In this document: in pieces, positions 35,661 through 48,105 of the stretch
Numbering within the stretch: position 1 is the first letter of the stretch
How the letters are laid out: every line of letters begins with the position of its first letter
Assembly: GCA_017311185.1 (NCBI GenBank)
Contig: JAESUZ010000338.1
Location: 372,001 to 436,000, forward strand
Direction: 5' to 3'
Source of the DNA: Proteles cristata cristata
Lineage: Eukaryota > Chordata > Mammalia > Carnivora > Hyaenidae
DNA: 64,000 bases
The notes under the pieces: model-generated
Database searches by the model: none
What the model saw: only the letters and a program-made list of their open reading frames with translations
What the model was told of the DNA's origin: nothing
Made by a program: the position numbers and the translations under genes

Positions 35661-37199
35661 GTCTCCCATAGAGACTTCACTTGTGTTGCTAAAGGATTTT
35701 GGATCTGGGACTGTCCTCCAACCTCAACTTTCTCAGTATCTCTGAAAGTAGAAACCATGAATGAGACCTCTGATCTTCTGAAATTGAGAACCTTAGCTCT
35801 CGTTTAGGAAAAAAAGGAGGGCTGGACTAAATAGTCTCTAAGTCCCTTGCAGTTCTGAAAATTTGCCAAGAACGTCAAGAGAATTTGAATAAGTCCTCAG
35901 TCTTGTGATGCATCTCCTATCAGCTACAGGTATCTCCTAAACCGCTGTCCACCTTCTTCCACATGTCACCTTTGCAACCAGACTGAGAGCCTATCGGTTT
36001 GTCTGAAACGATTAATACCCTTGCTTCTGACATGAACATACCATGGTATAGAAACATTTTGGGTTTAAGGACAGAATGTTGTTTAAGTCATACCTTGGCT
36101 GCTTACTAACTGTGGCCCCTTAATGATAACTTTATATTCTTCATATCTGAACTTTTACTGTCTATAATGATACAGGTTACAGTAAAAGGATTGTACAGTA
36201 TTGTGAAAAGACCATAAAAACTATAAAAGGAAAGTCTTTTTGGTTGACTCATAGTAGGGCTTCAAAACAGATATTCTTTAACTGAATGAGCACTGTCTCT
36301 CTCTCTCAAGGATATTTTCTTCTAACGAGGCTCACTGCTTTCAGAATGAGTCTCTTTTTAATGGTGAGATTTTAAGTAATAAAAATTGACACGCGTGAAT
36401 GCTATTTTTCACCAGGTAAATATCTTTAAATTTTTCTTATCACTTACTTTTCCTAAGACTGTTAGAGTCCTGTAGCCTGGAGTTCCTACATCTAAAAAAT
36501 CCTTCCAGTAATTAGGCATCTTCTTGATAATGTATACCACTTGAAAAGCACAGTCAAGGGGAAAAATTGAAATTAACTGAGAATAATGACCATAAAAAGA
36601 AAATAACATTTATGGAAAATGAGTTACATTCATTGGCCAACTGAAGCCATAATCAAGAGATATTATTTCCCCAACGTAGAGTCTTGAAGAGACTTGGAGA
36701 AAAGAAAAATGTAGAGCTAATTGGAGAGGAGGAAACTTTAAGTAGAATATGTATGTATCTGTACAACTAGGTATCATGACTTAATTTCCTATGGACAATG
36801 GTATATCATTCTGCACAATCACTCCAGATCAATAGAAGTTCAAAACAAACACTCTCAGGGAAAGAAAAAGCTTTGCAATTACAATCTTGATATTTACCTT
36901 CCTCTTAAAAGAAATACAATTCATGTGATCATGACTAAAATGAAGTGCAATAAGTTGCTTCAAAGCATGTTCATTGTATTATGCTTAATGTACTTAAAAA
37001 AATAGGTCCATATAAGCCCTCGTGCAGGAAGAAAAGCGCAGAATTGAATCCTATACAAAATTCTCCCTAGCCTTAGAAATCTAACCATATTGTGATCCCT
37101 CAAAATTATACCTGCAAATAATTTTATACAAGTTGCAGACTATAAGTTTCCATTGACCCATTCCACATTTATGAATGACATCCATTCTTATTTCTTGTT
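35661..37199. other. Intergenic block, no gene seen
   Basis: Mixed AT-rich sequence. A phrase near 35,815-35,860 (GGACTAAATAGTCTCTAAGT) resembles a fragment of an old repeat, but it is too short to assign. Confidence 0.5.
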
Positions 37200-37336
37200 T
37201 ATTTCATACATTACAAATATATACTATAATATGTAGTAATATATAGTATATTAAACATATACTTCTAATTATATATTATATATACTTGTAATATATATTA
37301 CATATTATATATTATATTATATATACTTGTAATATG
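37200..37336. repeat. AT-rich tract with doubled segment
   Basis: TATATACTTGTAATAT occurs twice (about 37,276 and 37,319) within 130 bases of ATATATTA text that can fold on itself. Confidence 0.8.
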
Positions 37337-37499
37337 GTACGCATTACAACATATAGTGGGAAAATTTTTGCTGTTAAAATGTGAATTTCCAGTTTAGTAT
37401 GAATGCAAAGGACAGAGAACTTGCTCACGATCTAAAACCCTGAACACCTAAATGCTCACACCTGTGACTGTACACTATGGAAGGCACTGAGCATCTGAG

Positions 37500-37720
37500 A
37501 TACAAGAATAAATATATTCTAAATCGTGTTTCTCCAAATCTGGTGCATAGACCACCTACATCAGAATCCTACAGGATGCTTATTTCAAAGGCTGATATTT
37601 TTACCCCCCCTCCCCGTTTTAAACCCCTTTCATTAGAATCTCTGGGTACGGATCTCAGGGGTCTGCATTTTAAGCAAGCTACTTGGGAAAATTTTATACA
37701 CACTCAGTTGAAATGTCGCT
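37500..37720. mobile_element. MER5A-like DNA transposon remnant
   Basis: TTTCTCCAAATCTGGTGCAT, CACCTACATCAGAATCCTAC, CATTAGAATCTCTGGGTACG, GGGTCTGCATTTTAAGCAAG and ACACACTCAGTTGAAA follow the hAT-Charlie MER5 order. The 82-codon frame is a shadow. Confidence 0.7.
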
Positions 37721-38044
37721 ATTGAAGAAATAGATGAGACTTCATTAATCCAGAAATAGATGGTAACCTCACGAACACAACCTAAGTGAAACTCAGTTAC
37801 AACTTCTGACCACAGGACCAAGGTCCTGTGTGATACAATCTCTTTCCTCCCCAGCCCACAACTGAATACAGACCAGGGACACCAACCCGTATACACTGCT
37901 CCCTTTCAGCCGTAAATGCCTGGCCCACAATGTCTGATCCCTTCACCAGCCTAAGCTCTGATTCACGTGGAGCCCGGATGACACCCTCCACTATTTCCTT
38001 TCCTTATGGTGCCCAGACCTTATTCCCATGGTCAGATAAAATGC

Positions 38045-38430
38045 TTATTCATGCGATTGCTTTGTTAACATCTTTATTCAAAGATAATTCACATACCATA
38101 AAATTCTCCCATTTAAAGAGATGTACAGTCTAAGCTTAGAAGATTTTGACCGCCCAGAAAGAAATACATTAGCAATGAGCCCACATTCCATTACCCCTCC
38201 ACCTGACCCTAGGCAATCACCAATGTATTCTCTCTTGTACCTATTCTAGATATTTCCTATAAATGCCAGCTGCACTTGTTTCCATCATGGCACCACGATC
38301 TGCATTTTAACTATTTTCTTATATATTTACCTTTCTGACCAAACTTACAGAGACTGTGTTCCCAGAGTCCAGCTCTGAGCATGGCACAGGAGGAATAATC
38401 AATACGTGCTGTATTAATTAGTCAATATCC
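38045..38430 (-). mobile_element. Old L1 3' UTR (antisense)
   Basis: TTTATTCAAAGATAATTCAC, ATACCATAAAATTCTCCCAT, TTAAAGAGATGTACAG, then CCTAGGCAATCACCAATGTA and TTCTAGATATTTCCTATAAA. These are the hallmark phrases of the L1M 3' UTR in reverse complement. It may be the 3' end of the same element as the L1 piece at 39,190-42,490. Confidence 0.8.
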
Positions 38431-38499
38431 CTTTTGCTTCATGTCATAGGCTAGGAGAGATCAAACTTGGATGAGATGTCTCCACTTACATGGAAAAGA

Positions 38500-38780
38500 C
38501 TGGACGATAACTAAACTGGGGCTGGGGGATTAGGTTCAGACTGGGTGAAGGAGCCTGGCAAACCAAAGGTGGATGTTTACAGCTACTGCTCTTAGGCCCC
38601 GGGGAGACTGCACATCTGCTGTGACTGACCTTCACCTCCAGCGCCTGTGCACTCTCTCTGGTCAAGGGGCCCGGAGTCCACAGGCTGTGCCAAGCCTCCC
38701 TCCAGCTGGGTATCCCGAGTTTGAAAAGCAAGTGCTATATCTTCCCTTTGATCTTAATCAAAATTTCTATGGCCTATGAG
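38500..38780. other. GC-richer patch, unassigned
   Basis: A less AT-rich island with CAGCGCCTGTGCACTCTCTC and CAAGGGGCCCGGAGTCCACA. Frames on both strands reach 68-81 codons without recognisable content. I assign no repeat family. Confidence 0.4.
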
Positions 38781-38994
38781 CTACTCACATCACAGTGATG
38801 TGACTCTGCATACATCAACTGATTGACAGAACTGATTAAAAGATTAACCAAGATATCAGTCATTAAGTAAAATTATAACACACGCTCTTAAAGTAGTTTC
38901 ACAAAGCAGCATATTATAAAGAAATAATTAAATCACCCAAAATGCCACAAGGGGAGGAATTCACCCTGTTAACATTTTGAGTCAGGTCTGAGAA

Positions 38995-39090
38995 CATCTA
39001 CACATATATCCATATATATATTTTATACATATATACGTATACATGTGTGTATATATATGTATACACATATATACGTATATATCTTTTTTA
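38995..39090. repeat. (TA)n/(CATA)n alternating tract
   Basis: ACATATATCCATATATATAT, then TACATATATACGTATACATG and GTGTGTATATATATGTATAC. It is long, self-complementary and purine-pyrimidine alternating, so could extrude cruciforms. It interrupts the L1 region. Confidence 0.88.
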
Positions 39091-40339
39091 TAGTGTTTAC
39101 ACTTTATCTGCTGTGCAGATTTTCCTACTTTAGTACTTATACAACTACAGCAGCCAGTGCTGGCTGCATACATTTCACTGTTGAATGTTAGATGATTCAT
39201 CTAAACAGTCTTTACTCTTAGGCATCTAGGTTACTTTCCTTTTGTCTCCTACCACCGCCGCCCCCTGCCGGCTACTATGAACAATGCTTGGAAGAATATA
39301 CATCTGTGCAATTAGTTGGTTATACCACTGAAATACATTATTATAGAGTTTCTGTAAGCATAGTGTATCTGTTCTTATGTTTTGATCAACATTACAAAAG
39401 CACTCCGCAGAAAGGCTACATACTCTTACTTACATTCTGGTTGGCGCTGCCTACATGTCTACCTCCTGACACCCTGGCCAAGACTACATTTTCATAATAT
39501 CTTTAGTATTTAACAACAGGCAAGAAGCAAAGCATGGCCTTTTGAGCCTGCTGTGTCAACTGCCAAATTGGTGTTCTGTTAACCTTTTTCTTACAAGTGT
39601 TGGTGCAAAAATCCCCTTCCACTTTCAGCATCCTTGACCTTCTCCCCGTCCCTGACCCATATCCTTCCCCAAATCCACATCTAATCCCATGTAACCCTGG
39701 GGTCAAGGAAGCTATGGAATGCACACATTGCCTAATCACACAAAGTATGGATACTGTAGTGCTCTACTTTTTAAGGACCCATCAAAACAGAAATACACAA
39801 TGTAGATTTTATTTGCATTTCCTCAGTTACTAGTGAAATATTTTTTGTTGCTCTTTATCTTTTCTGAAGTTCAATATATAATTGCCTATAAGGATATTTA
39901 TTTACCTTGGGTTTCTAAGACAAATTTTTCCCACTGATGTTAACGCCTTTGTGATCATATAGTAACATTCTATATATGCAAGATATATTTATTTCTGGAC
40001 CCTCTATTCTTTCCATTATCATACTCTTTTGAACTGTATAACTTGATAATGAATCTTGGTGTCTACCAGGGCACAACCTCTCCCTCAATTCTGCCTGACA
40101 GTCCTTCGCTTGTTTTACACATTTTTAAAGGTACTATAAAACCAGGTGACGATTATTTTAAAACATCCTAATAGGACTTTGCTTAATTTCTCATTGAATG
40201 CACAGATTAGGGCTTTAGAAAATTCCTATCTTCAATGCTTTAAATGTCATCATATAGAGCAACAGCCGAGGTAGGTGTGTCAATAGCAGAAAGAGTGGCA
40301 ATGATCATTAATGTGCAAGGTGCGTAAAATGAATTTTCA

Positions 40340-40500
40340 GGCTCCTCATATCATTATCTTTACCGATCATAACTCTGCAAAGGGATGTTTTTATCAGTAT
40401 CGTTTTGCCGATGAGAAACCGAGGCACAGAAATGTCTGGTAACTCGTCCACGGTCAAATAACCAGTATATGCTAGAGCAGATACTCCACACAAGCATTTT
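40340..40500 (-). repeat. MIR SINE remnant
   Basis: CTCATATCATTATCTTTACC, GATGAGAAACCGAGGCACAG, AAATGTCTGGTAACTCGTCC and ACGGTCAAATAACCAGTATA are the reverse complement of the MIR core (GGCAAGTTACTTAAC ... CTGTGCCTCAGTTTC). Confidence 0.75.
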
Positions 40501-40583
40501 GTAAAAAACGTCTGCACTTAACAATTCTGCAGTTGGGGTACACACTCCGTTCCAGTCTGTTTTTTATAGCTTTAAAGTGTTCT

Positions 40584-40790
40584 GGGGCGCCTGGGTGGCT
40601 CGGTCAGTTGAGCATCAGACTCGGTTTCAGCTCATGTCATAATCCCATGGCTGGTGAGATGACGCTCTGTGTTGGGCTCTGAGTTTACAGCAGAGCCTGC
40701 TTGGGATTCTCTCTGTCCCTCACTCTCTGCCCATGGGCATGCCCACCCCCTCAAAAATCAATAAACATTAAAAAAATTACAAAATAAAAT
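40584..40790 (+). mobile_element. Can-SINE, older type
   Basis: GGGGCGCCTGGGTGGCTCGG, GTTTCAGCTCATGTCATAAT, GGGATTCTCTCTGTCCCTCA and tail CTCAAAAATCAATAAACATT. The internal part is diverged. Confidence 0.94.
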
Positions 40791-41936
40791 ATGCTTCACC
40801 CCAGCACTGTACATATCTTGCTGTACTTATACCCACACATTTTATGTTTTGGGCTGCAGTCTCAATTACTTACATGCCTTTGGTACATTTTTTAAAAATG
40901 GTCATTATGCATACTACCAATTATTTATTTGGCAAATGGCCAAATTATTGAATGATCATTGCTTTTCATTATACTTTAGTTGCTTTCCATTTCCAACAGT
41001 TATTATCATCTTTAAATAATAATAATGTGGTTAAGTGTTTCCAATATTTACACTTCTGGAGTCTCTCTTGTCTGATTCTTTTGCCTCATAATTACATAAC
41101 TGCATTGTATGCCAATACCTGACAATAGTTTTATTAGAAACGAACAGTAAAATTTCCTCAATGCATTTATTTTAATGGTGAGATGATTTTTTACATGTTA
41201 CTGCTGTTGACCAGATGGATTTATAAAATTAGGTTTTAACTGTAATTTTCATCTATACTCCCCAGCAGTTAAAATAGCTTAGGCTTCTTCTTGACAGCTA
41301 AAGGAATTCGATAACTTTTCCAAGTACAAGTCTTTTTCAGGGGATAGCTCAATAGCAGTCTTTACTGGGAAATTTATATTTTACACAACTTATTCAGACA
41401 ATTCTTCCAATTGATAGCCCCTGAAATATCAATTTGAGGTAGGTTTTCCTGTCATCATTCCTGATTTTATGTGGTTTCCCATTATTTTCTAATACTTTTT
41501 TTTGGATGAGGCAAATGTCCTGCATTTTATTTATACAAAGAATATATTTTTGAAACTTATCTTCTTCAAGATATAAATTTCTAGATTTTCAGATTATGTT
41601 ATTTCTTCTAATTCACTGATTTACCTTTTTTTAGACTTTTTAAACCATTCTTGGTCCTTTCCTCGTTTTATTGTCATTGATTTTTTTCAGTTTTTTTCTA
41701 TTAAATAATTCATTCACTTTTATGTTTATGTGGCAATAAAGTACTTCAGAAACTAAGTTCCTATTATTATATTTTGGTCTACACCCACAGATTTTTGTCT
41801 GGTTTCTCTTTCTTTCATTTCCATAGATGGCAGTTTTTTACTGTTATTTCCTAAATAGTCTGCAATGACAGTTTCATTTTATGCTTTTAGGTTATGTCTA
41901 AATTTATTGCTTTATTCTTAAACCAGAGAATTGTCT

Positions 41937-42155
41937 ATTATTACCAATTTGGGTTTTTCTGTTTGTTTTTGTTTTTTGTTGTTATGTTTTTATAGAGAAA
42001 GAGAGCGCACTTGAGCAAGGAAGGGGCAGAGAGAGAGGGGACGGAGTTCTCTACAGCAGAAAGCCAGATGCTGGGGCTAAACTCTGGGACCATGACAAGG
42101 TTGGATGCTTAACCAACTGACAGAGCCATGCAGGTGCCCCAATTACTACCAATTT
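41937..42155 (-). mobile_element. Can-SINE inserted in the old L1
   Basis: The body is about 41,951-42,140 and ends GAGCCATGCAGGTGCCCC. ATTATTACCAATTT before and AATTACTACCAATTT after it form an imperfect target duplication, so the insertion postdates the L1. Confidence 0.92.
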
Positions 42156-42490
42156 TCCAAAATGCACTGAGGGCTTTTTTTTAACTTGCTTGTGTGCAGG
42201 GAGGGAGTAGGGAGGGTGCTAAGCATATGGTAACATAAATGAGATGTATATCTTGCCTGACAATAACTTTTGTTTTATTTGCTTGTATAGTACATAGTTT
42301 GTTACTCATCTACTGGGTGATCTTATTAATTAAATCAGCAAAACCAATTCTGCTACAATTGAATTCTTGTGTATTAATCTTTCATGAACTAAATAAAGTG
42401 TGCTGAGCTCAACTACTCTTTGTGTGTCTCACTCTTCCCTGTGTATTGAGCAGTTTTATGTTACATTTTAATTGTATGTCATACATTAAG

Positions 42491-43130
42491 TTGAAATTAA
42501 GGATGATTCAGAGGGAGGTGGACATTTTTGTTGAGTTTTTTAGGATTTCAGATCCAATCAAAAATTCCTCCTATCTCTAATCACTTTCCATGGAAGAAAA
42601 TCATGAAATGTTATATTTTGCAGCCACATACAATCTACCACCATGAAAATAATTAAAATAAAATGACAATAATTTGCTAAGAGAGTAATGAATACTTTAA
42701 TCCATAAATCACATATTGGAAAGGGCAGAATCTGTCTTAAAGTGACATGTCCATTTTACTGCAATAGTATCCTTGAGTTCTACATCATTAATGATAAGCA
42801 AGTTGGAGTGTATCAAGCTAAATTCTCACATTTTATTACTTAAATCATGAAATGGGGAGTCTAAGAAATTATATTTAATTTTTTTCCTACAGTTCTGTGA
42901 CTTAAAAGGTTATAGGACTAACATTTTCAACAATGTTCAGCAAAGGATAAAGGCTCTTATGCTAATCAGAAGATTTTTAAAATTCACTAAAGACATGCAT
43001 ACCAGCTTCCAGCCCCCTAAAATTTAATATTGCTACCTGTCAATACAGAAACAGGGAAAGAGAGAGAGACAAAGGAAGGAAAAGATAATGAAAATAGATA
43101 GTTTTCCATATGGCAGAAATTGTGCCAGAA
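42491..43130. other. AT-rich spacer
   Basis: No gene or repeat recognised. Confidence 0.5.
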
Positions 43131-43149
43131 TTGTTGTCCTACATGATAG

Positions 43150-43290
43150 CCCGTAAGTAGTGACTTAAATTCACATTAATTAAAATCAAATACATTCCTA
43201 ATTCTAACCTTGTAGCTAGTGACTACCGTTTTGGACAGCACACGTAGAGAATATTCCCATCACCGCAGAAAGTCCTTTTGGACAGCACTG
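43150..43290. mobile_element. hAT-type DNA transposon remnant (MER33/MER3-like)
   Basis: The right end reads TAGCTAGTGACTACCGTTTT, GGACAGCACACGTAGAGAAT, CCATCACCGCAGAAAGTCCT and TTTTGGACAGCACTG. In reverse this is the CAGTGCTGTCCAA terminus of MER33-like hAT elements. The left part is truncated. Confidence 0.78.
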
Positions 43291-43617
43291 AAGACGGATG
43301 CTTTTCTTCCCAAGAATGATAAAAAATACTTATTATTTCTATTTTCAGACAGGATATCTGAAGTTGAGATAAAAAAAAAAATTGCATGTCCATGTCCAGC
43401 ATATTAGTAACTGACAAACCAAAGACTTTACCTTCGTTCTGTTTGGTTACTGAGCCTCTGCTTTTTCCACTTACTATGCAAAACTGATTGGAGAAAAGAA
43501 ACCGTTAGCGTTAGAAATAACCGTGGGAAATGCCTGTCCCAAGCAGGTCAAGGTCAGATATCTTGCCAAGGTGCCATTGGCACAATTTCTCCCAGGAACA
43601 TTTATCCCCATCCTTCT

Positions 43618-43846
43618 TAGATTCTTTTTTTTTTTTTTTTTTTAATTTATCTATGTGTTTTGCAAGAGAGACAGAGAGAGAATGGAAGTAGAAGATGGCC
43701 AAAGAAAGGGAGAGAATCCCAAGCAGGCTCCACACGGTCAGCAGAGTCCAACACACATGAACCCTGAGATCATGACCTGAGCCAAAATCAAGAGTTGGAG
43801 GAGTGACTGCCTGAGCCACCCAGGTGCATTTAATGCTAGATTCTTT
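43618..43846 (-). mobile_element. Can-SINE, diverged
   Basis: Minus-strand copy with a long T run (A tail) at 43,625-43,643 and head GAGCCACCCAGGTGCA. TAGATTCTTT flanks it at 43,618-43,627 and 43,837-43,846. The 102-codon minus-strand frame is a shadow. Confidence 0.93.
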
Positions 43847-44044
43847 GAATGGTGTTAAAGGTTCTTCCTAGTAGGTGTGTTCTTCAATACATTTTGTGTC
43901 TCAGATTTCTCCATTATGCTATCTCTGGCAAAGAGTTAGCAACTCTTGACAACCATTGTATTTATACCACCTACAGAGATTTTTTTGTAGGTGCCACCGT
44001 CTAATGACCTGCCAAATGTAATTTGAATTCTACCCAAGTCGCCC

Positions 44045-44530
44045 GTTGTCTGCTGTAAATCGAGCAGCGTCTTCGGATACGCCCGTTTCCTAGACTGCAG
44101 CGCCTATGAAAGTGACTTGATTCAGACAAAGGGTTTTTGCAGATGCAATGACGTTAAAGACCTAGACATGAGATCATCACGGATTTAGGATGAGCACTGA
44201 GTCCAAAGCCTGGTATTCTCATAAGAAGGAGTAAGGAGAGGGCGGGTTCGCCCAGGCAGACAGAGGGGCACAAACCCAGAGGGAAGGTCCTGTGGAGCTG
44301 GCAGCAAAGAAGGCAGTGATACGGGTATAAACCAAGGACCATCAAGCCTTTCTGACCACACCAGACGTGAGGACAGAGTCATGACCCAACTCGCCTTCAG
44401 AGCCTCCAGGAAGAATCAACGCTGCTGACACCGGTGTCAGACTTCCGGCCTCCAGACCTGAGCGCCAACAAATCCCTGTTCTCTGAAGCCGCCGGTTTGT
44501 GGCAATTTGTCACGACACCCTCGGTAAACT
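44045..44530 (+). mobile_element. MaLR (MLT1-like) LTR
   Basis: GGGTTTTTGCAGATGCAATG, ACGTTAAAGACCTAGACATG, TGGTATTCTCATAAGAAGG, TCAGAGCCTCCAGGAAGAAT, CTTCCGGCCTCCAGACCTG, and terminal GGTTTGTGGCAATTTGTCAC with GGTAAACTAAT. It is the same kind of element as that at 25,594. It is notably CpG-rich for an old LTR. No viral genes are attached. Confidence 0.65.
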
Positions 44531-46540
44531 AATAAAGCCACTCTCTCTGTCAGTACTTCCTGTCAGTGCTTTGATCCCCTTCAAGGCAGGTAGGGCTCCT
44601 TCTGCATCTCCCAAGGAAGTCATCAAGAATTCCTTGTGACTGACTTCCCAATTAACTAGAACAAGGTAGCAAAATCTGGGTGAACACCTGAAGAAATATG
44701 TCAAAAACACAAGGATGTTAGGTTACAGGAAAATAACTTTGCCTTTTATAATTTGGTTGACTGGCTGGATCTAGAGCAAGCTGTTCCGTTGTTTCAAGTT
44801 CAGAACTGGCTCTGAGGCAAGAGAAGTGTAAAGAGACTCAATGACAAGATGTGTGATCAAACAATGGCAGAGAAGTGAAAGAAGCTTGGGTTACTGACAA
44901 ATAAAAGAATGGTTCATTTAATATGACATCCACTTAGTGATATGCAAATAAATTATTATGCTGCATGACGATGAGAAAAAAGACTCAGAATGTAAAACTT
45001 TACATTTTCTTATTGATCTTATTGATAATCTTATCTTGTATTCCTCTAACATCTGCAAAACTAATTTTAACAATTTCCATACCATGAATTTTTAAATAGC
45101 CATTGCATTCTTTAAACTGTAAGGAAAGACTCTCACAAATATCTCTTAATTTGCTCCAAAGCCTGAATAATTCTGTGAACTATATTTGGTTTCCTCTTAA
45201 GGTCTAAATGCTGAGAAGTATTTTTTTTCTTCCAATTCTCAAGATTTTATTCAGGGAGGTCCTTACTAAAAATGATAACATAGATGATCAGAACAGAAGG
45301 CAGTGGGTTAGATGTTGGGATGGAAATGAAATCTCAAACAAGGGAAATTGAGTGGAGGGACTTCAGTGTTTCAAAGTGTAGAAGAGGAAGTGGTAATGGA
45401 AAGAACCAGAAAGGAGAAAGGGGCCCACCTTCTGCACGAGGAGGAATAGTCGGAGTCAGCTGGGTATTGGGCTTTAGAGACAATGGAGCTAATGGCCCAG
45501 AGACAAAGCTTCTCCTCGGTTCAAAAAGGCGGAAAGAAAGAAAGAACAAATTGCCCATGGATATTTAAATATAAAGAACTGCAAGAGTATCACAGGATTT
45601 TATTCTAGTGGAATAGGAAAAAAAAAATGCATTCAATTCCAGAAAAGAGAAGCACAGGGGTTAAAAGAGAAAAATATATTTACCTATAAATTTGAAGAAC
45701 TAGGTTTCTTTGGCACTTTCCGGGAAGACACACAAAGCATTTGAGGATGGTTAGAGAAACATGATAGGAAGGCATTCAAGCCTTGGTCAGTTCATTTAAA
45801 AAGTAACCTGCTATCATTTGTGTTTATTTTTCTTTAAATGAGGTAGTCTGTAGAAGCCAGTGGACTCAAAGGGAATGGCCCTTATGATCACTTTGGTCTA
45901 ATTGTAATTTATGGGATCTCACAGCCCTCAGGGTTCTCTAGTTAAAAAAGACCGAGTATTGAGGTAAAGGGAAAAAAAAAAAAACACTGGAAACAACAGA
46001 AATAGCGGCAAAACAGACCAAAGACTAACAGAGGTCATCCGAGTCCAGGATTCTCCATAATCTACCTATCCTCTCTTCACTGAGACTTCAACCATACACT
46101 TTGGAAACTTTCCACTGCTTCTTGACTTTATAAGAAAACGGCAAACCATCAGAGTTACTACGCCATGACTGATTAGAAATTAGCTGCAGAAGGTTTCTCT
46201 ATACTTTCTACCTACATCAGAATTCTTTATGTAACTGATTAAAAGAATACACTCCCTAAAATTCTGTTTGATTGCAGTTCATTAGAATCTACTCATTTTT
46301 TCCTGTTACATACTGTACGTACAATCTGATCCAGTGATGGGATAAATCCAGGAAGTTGTGCTTTACAGGGTCAAACTCATTACGGGGGACATCAACACCC
46401 TCTATCGTTAGGATTACCGTCGGTCGGTCTCCCGTGCTCAGACGGAGAATGGGAGACCTGGTATGGTTACTGGTAAAAATTGTGGGATTTGTTTAAGTGT
46501 CCATCGTGTGATAGGTTAGATGCACTTACATACGACCCTA
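44531..46540. other. Intergenic block, no gene seen
   Basis: Mixed sequence. A 94-codon frame at 45,284-45,568 is G/A-rich and looks accidental. A small CpG-bearing patch occurs near 46,385-46,450. Confidence 0.5.
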
Positions 46541-46572
46541 CACACACACACGCACGCACGCGCGTGTGCACT
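46541..46572 (+). repeat. (CA)n/(CG)n alternating tract
   Basis: ACACACACACGCACGCACGC followed by GCGTGTGCAC. Short Z-DNA-prone alternation. Confidence 0.9.
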
Positions 46573-46759
46573 CTGGCTAAGAGGACTGAAGTGTCGAACA
46601 GCAAGACCTAGGAAGCAATGTAGAATATCGTCTACAAACGTAAGAAAATATCACCTCCCTACAGCCCCAAATATATTTGCAAATTACATTTACTAAGTAT
46701 TTGTATATATCGTTTAAAAGCAAAAACCTCTGGACACACAGAGCTTTTTTACAAACAGG

Positions 46760-46791
46760 CAGGCACTGAGAAAGACAGGCACTGAGAAAGG
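46760..46791 (+). repeat. Two-copy 16-bp tandem duplication
   Basis: CAGGCACTGAGAAAGA (46,760-46,775) is followed directly by CAGGCACTGAGAAAGG (46,776-46,791). Confidence 0.95.
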
Positions 46792-47784
46792 AAACATTAT
46801 TTTTGAGACCATGGCCCTGGATAATCAGGTTCAGATCAGGTACCAAAGAAAGTGGACTTACGGCAACAATTAAGGGCAAATCTAACTCATAAGTTTACTT
46901 AATATCATGTAGTAAGTACTTTTAAAGTTTATTTCATCTAGTGAAATATCCTAACGTAATGAAAACCTTTTTTTTTGTAATCTTAAAATTATTGGGCACA
47001 AGTATTTTAAAAATTAAGTGACAAAATGGTGCCAAATACTCACATATTTTAAAATCTATTTACATACATCAACAGTGTATGTGAACATTGGCCTATAATA
47101 TACATTAATAGAATGTATGCAGGTTTGTGCAAGAATTAGTATACATATAGGAATACACATGCACATACTCACACATGCATATTTCGACAGAAGAAAGAAG
47201 ATTAAATAACATGAAGAATTAATTGTAGGTATATATCCCAATATCTATGTGCCTGTATTCCAAAATATTATGCAGTTAGCTATGGACCTGTTTATCAAAG
47301 GAAAGCTAAAAGAATGTTAATTTGCAGGCTAATTTAAGCTTCAGTCCAAACAATCCGCTTTATTATTAAATATTACTGCAAGATAACTGACAAAAAATAT
47401 CTTGCAACCTTGCCGCTGGCAATAAGTGAATTAATGCCAATAAATCATGGAAGTACAGACTTATTTTCATTCCTACACACTATTATTTTTTTCCCAAATC
47501 AGAAGTAGGGTTAGAAAAATAACTGTCCATGGTGACCATGTTAGGAGCTGGAAGGTATAAAGAATCTAAGCAAGATCACACAGATTTGAGTGAAAATCAG
47601 ACCTCAGACCCTGGCAGCATTCAGTATTGTGTCTAGGATAATAAAATTTATCTTTAAAGTAATAATTCACTTCAGAGTCAATCGCCAGACTATAGTGGCT
47701 CCTAATATTTAAGAATATGCTTTTATGAAAACTACAGCTAAATATTAATTATATTTAAAATAAAAAGCATCCAGGCATACGTTC
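46792..47784. other. AT-rich spacer
   Basis: No gene or clear repeat recognised. A phrase around 47,565-47,620 (AGCAAGATCACACAGATTTG) is faintly MIR-like. Confidence 0.45.
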
Positions 47785-48105
47785 TAATGTAATAACTCCA
47801 GGTTTGAGAATTTATCTCAAGTAAAATCTATGTCAACAAAGATACATTCAAACTGTTCATTTAGCCTTTTTTTATATTATGAAAATGGTAAAAAAGAAAA
47901 AAAAGATATATATCCAAATATAAGAGATTGGTAAATAACCTCCACTAAATCCAAATAATGAAATAATATGTGGCATTGACATGATGCTGTGGTTGAAAGA
48001 TATTTACCAGCATGGATTGTCGACATATCATTGACTAAAAAATCAAAAATAAATTTAAAGGTAGCTTTGTAATTTTTACATGACATTTATGACCTACATG
48101 ACATT
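47785..48105 (+). mobile_element. Old L1 3' UTR fragment (sense)
   Basis: GAGAATTTATCTCAAGTAAA, AACAAAGATACATTCAAACT, GATTGGTAAATAACCTCCAC, AATGAAATAATATGTGGCAT and GATATTTACCAGCATGGATT follow the L1M 3' UTR in sense orientation. Confidence 0.6.

Larger units (their letters stand above)
39190..42490 (-). mobile_element. Old L1, ORF2-derived, heavily decayed
   Basis: Read on the minus strand this is the 3' UTR to ORF2 part of an old L1M element, without a usable reading frame. Diagnostic plus-strand phrases are CTACTATGAACAATGCTTGG, TCTGGACCCTCTATTCTTTC, CATTGAATGCACAGATTAGG (40,195), TAATTCACTGATTTACC (41,610), and CCTAAATAGTCTGCAATGAC. A MIR-like piece and two Can-SINEs (40,584 and 41,951) interrupt it. 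Assignment of individual stretches is by pattern memory; the boundaries are approximate. Confidence 0.65.
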
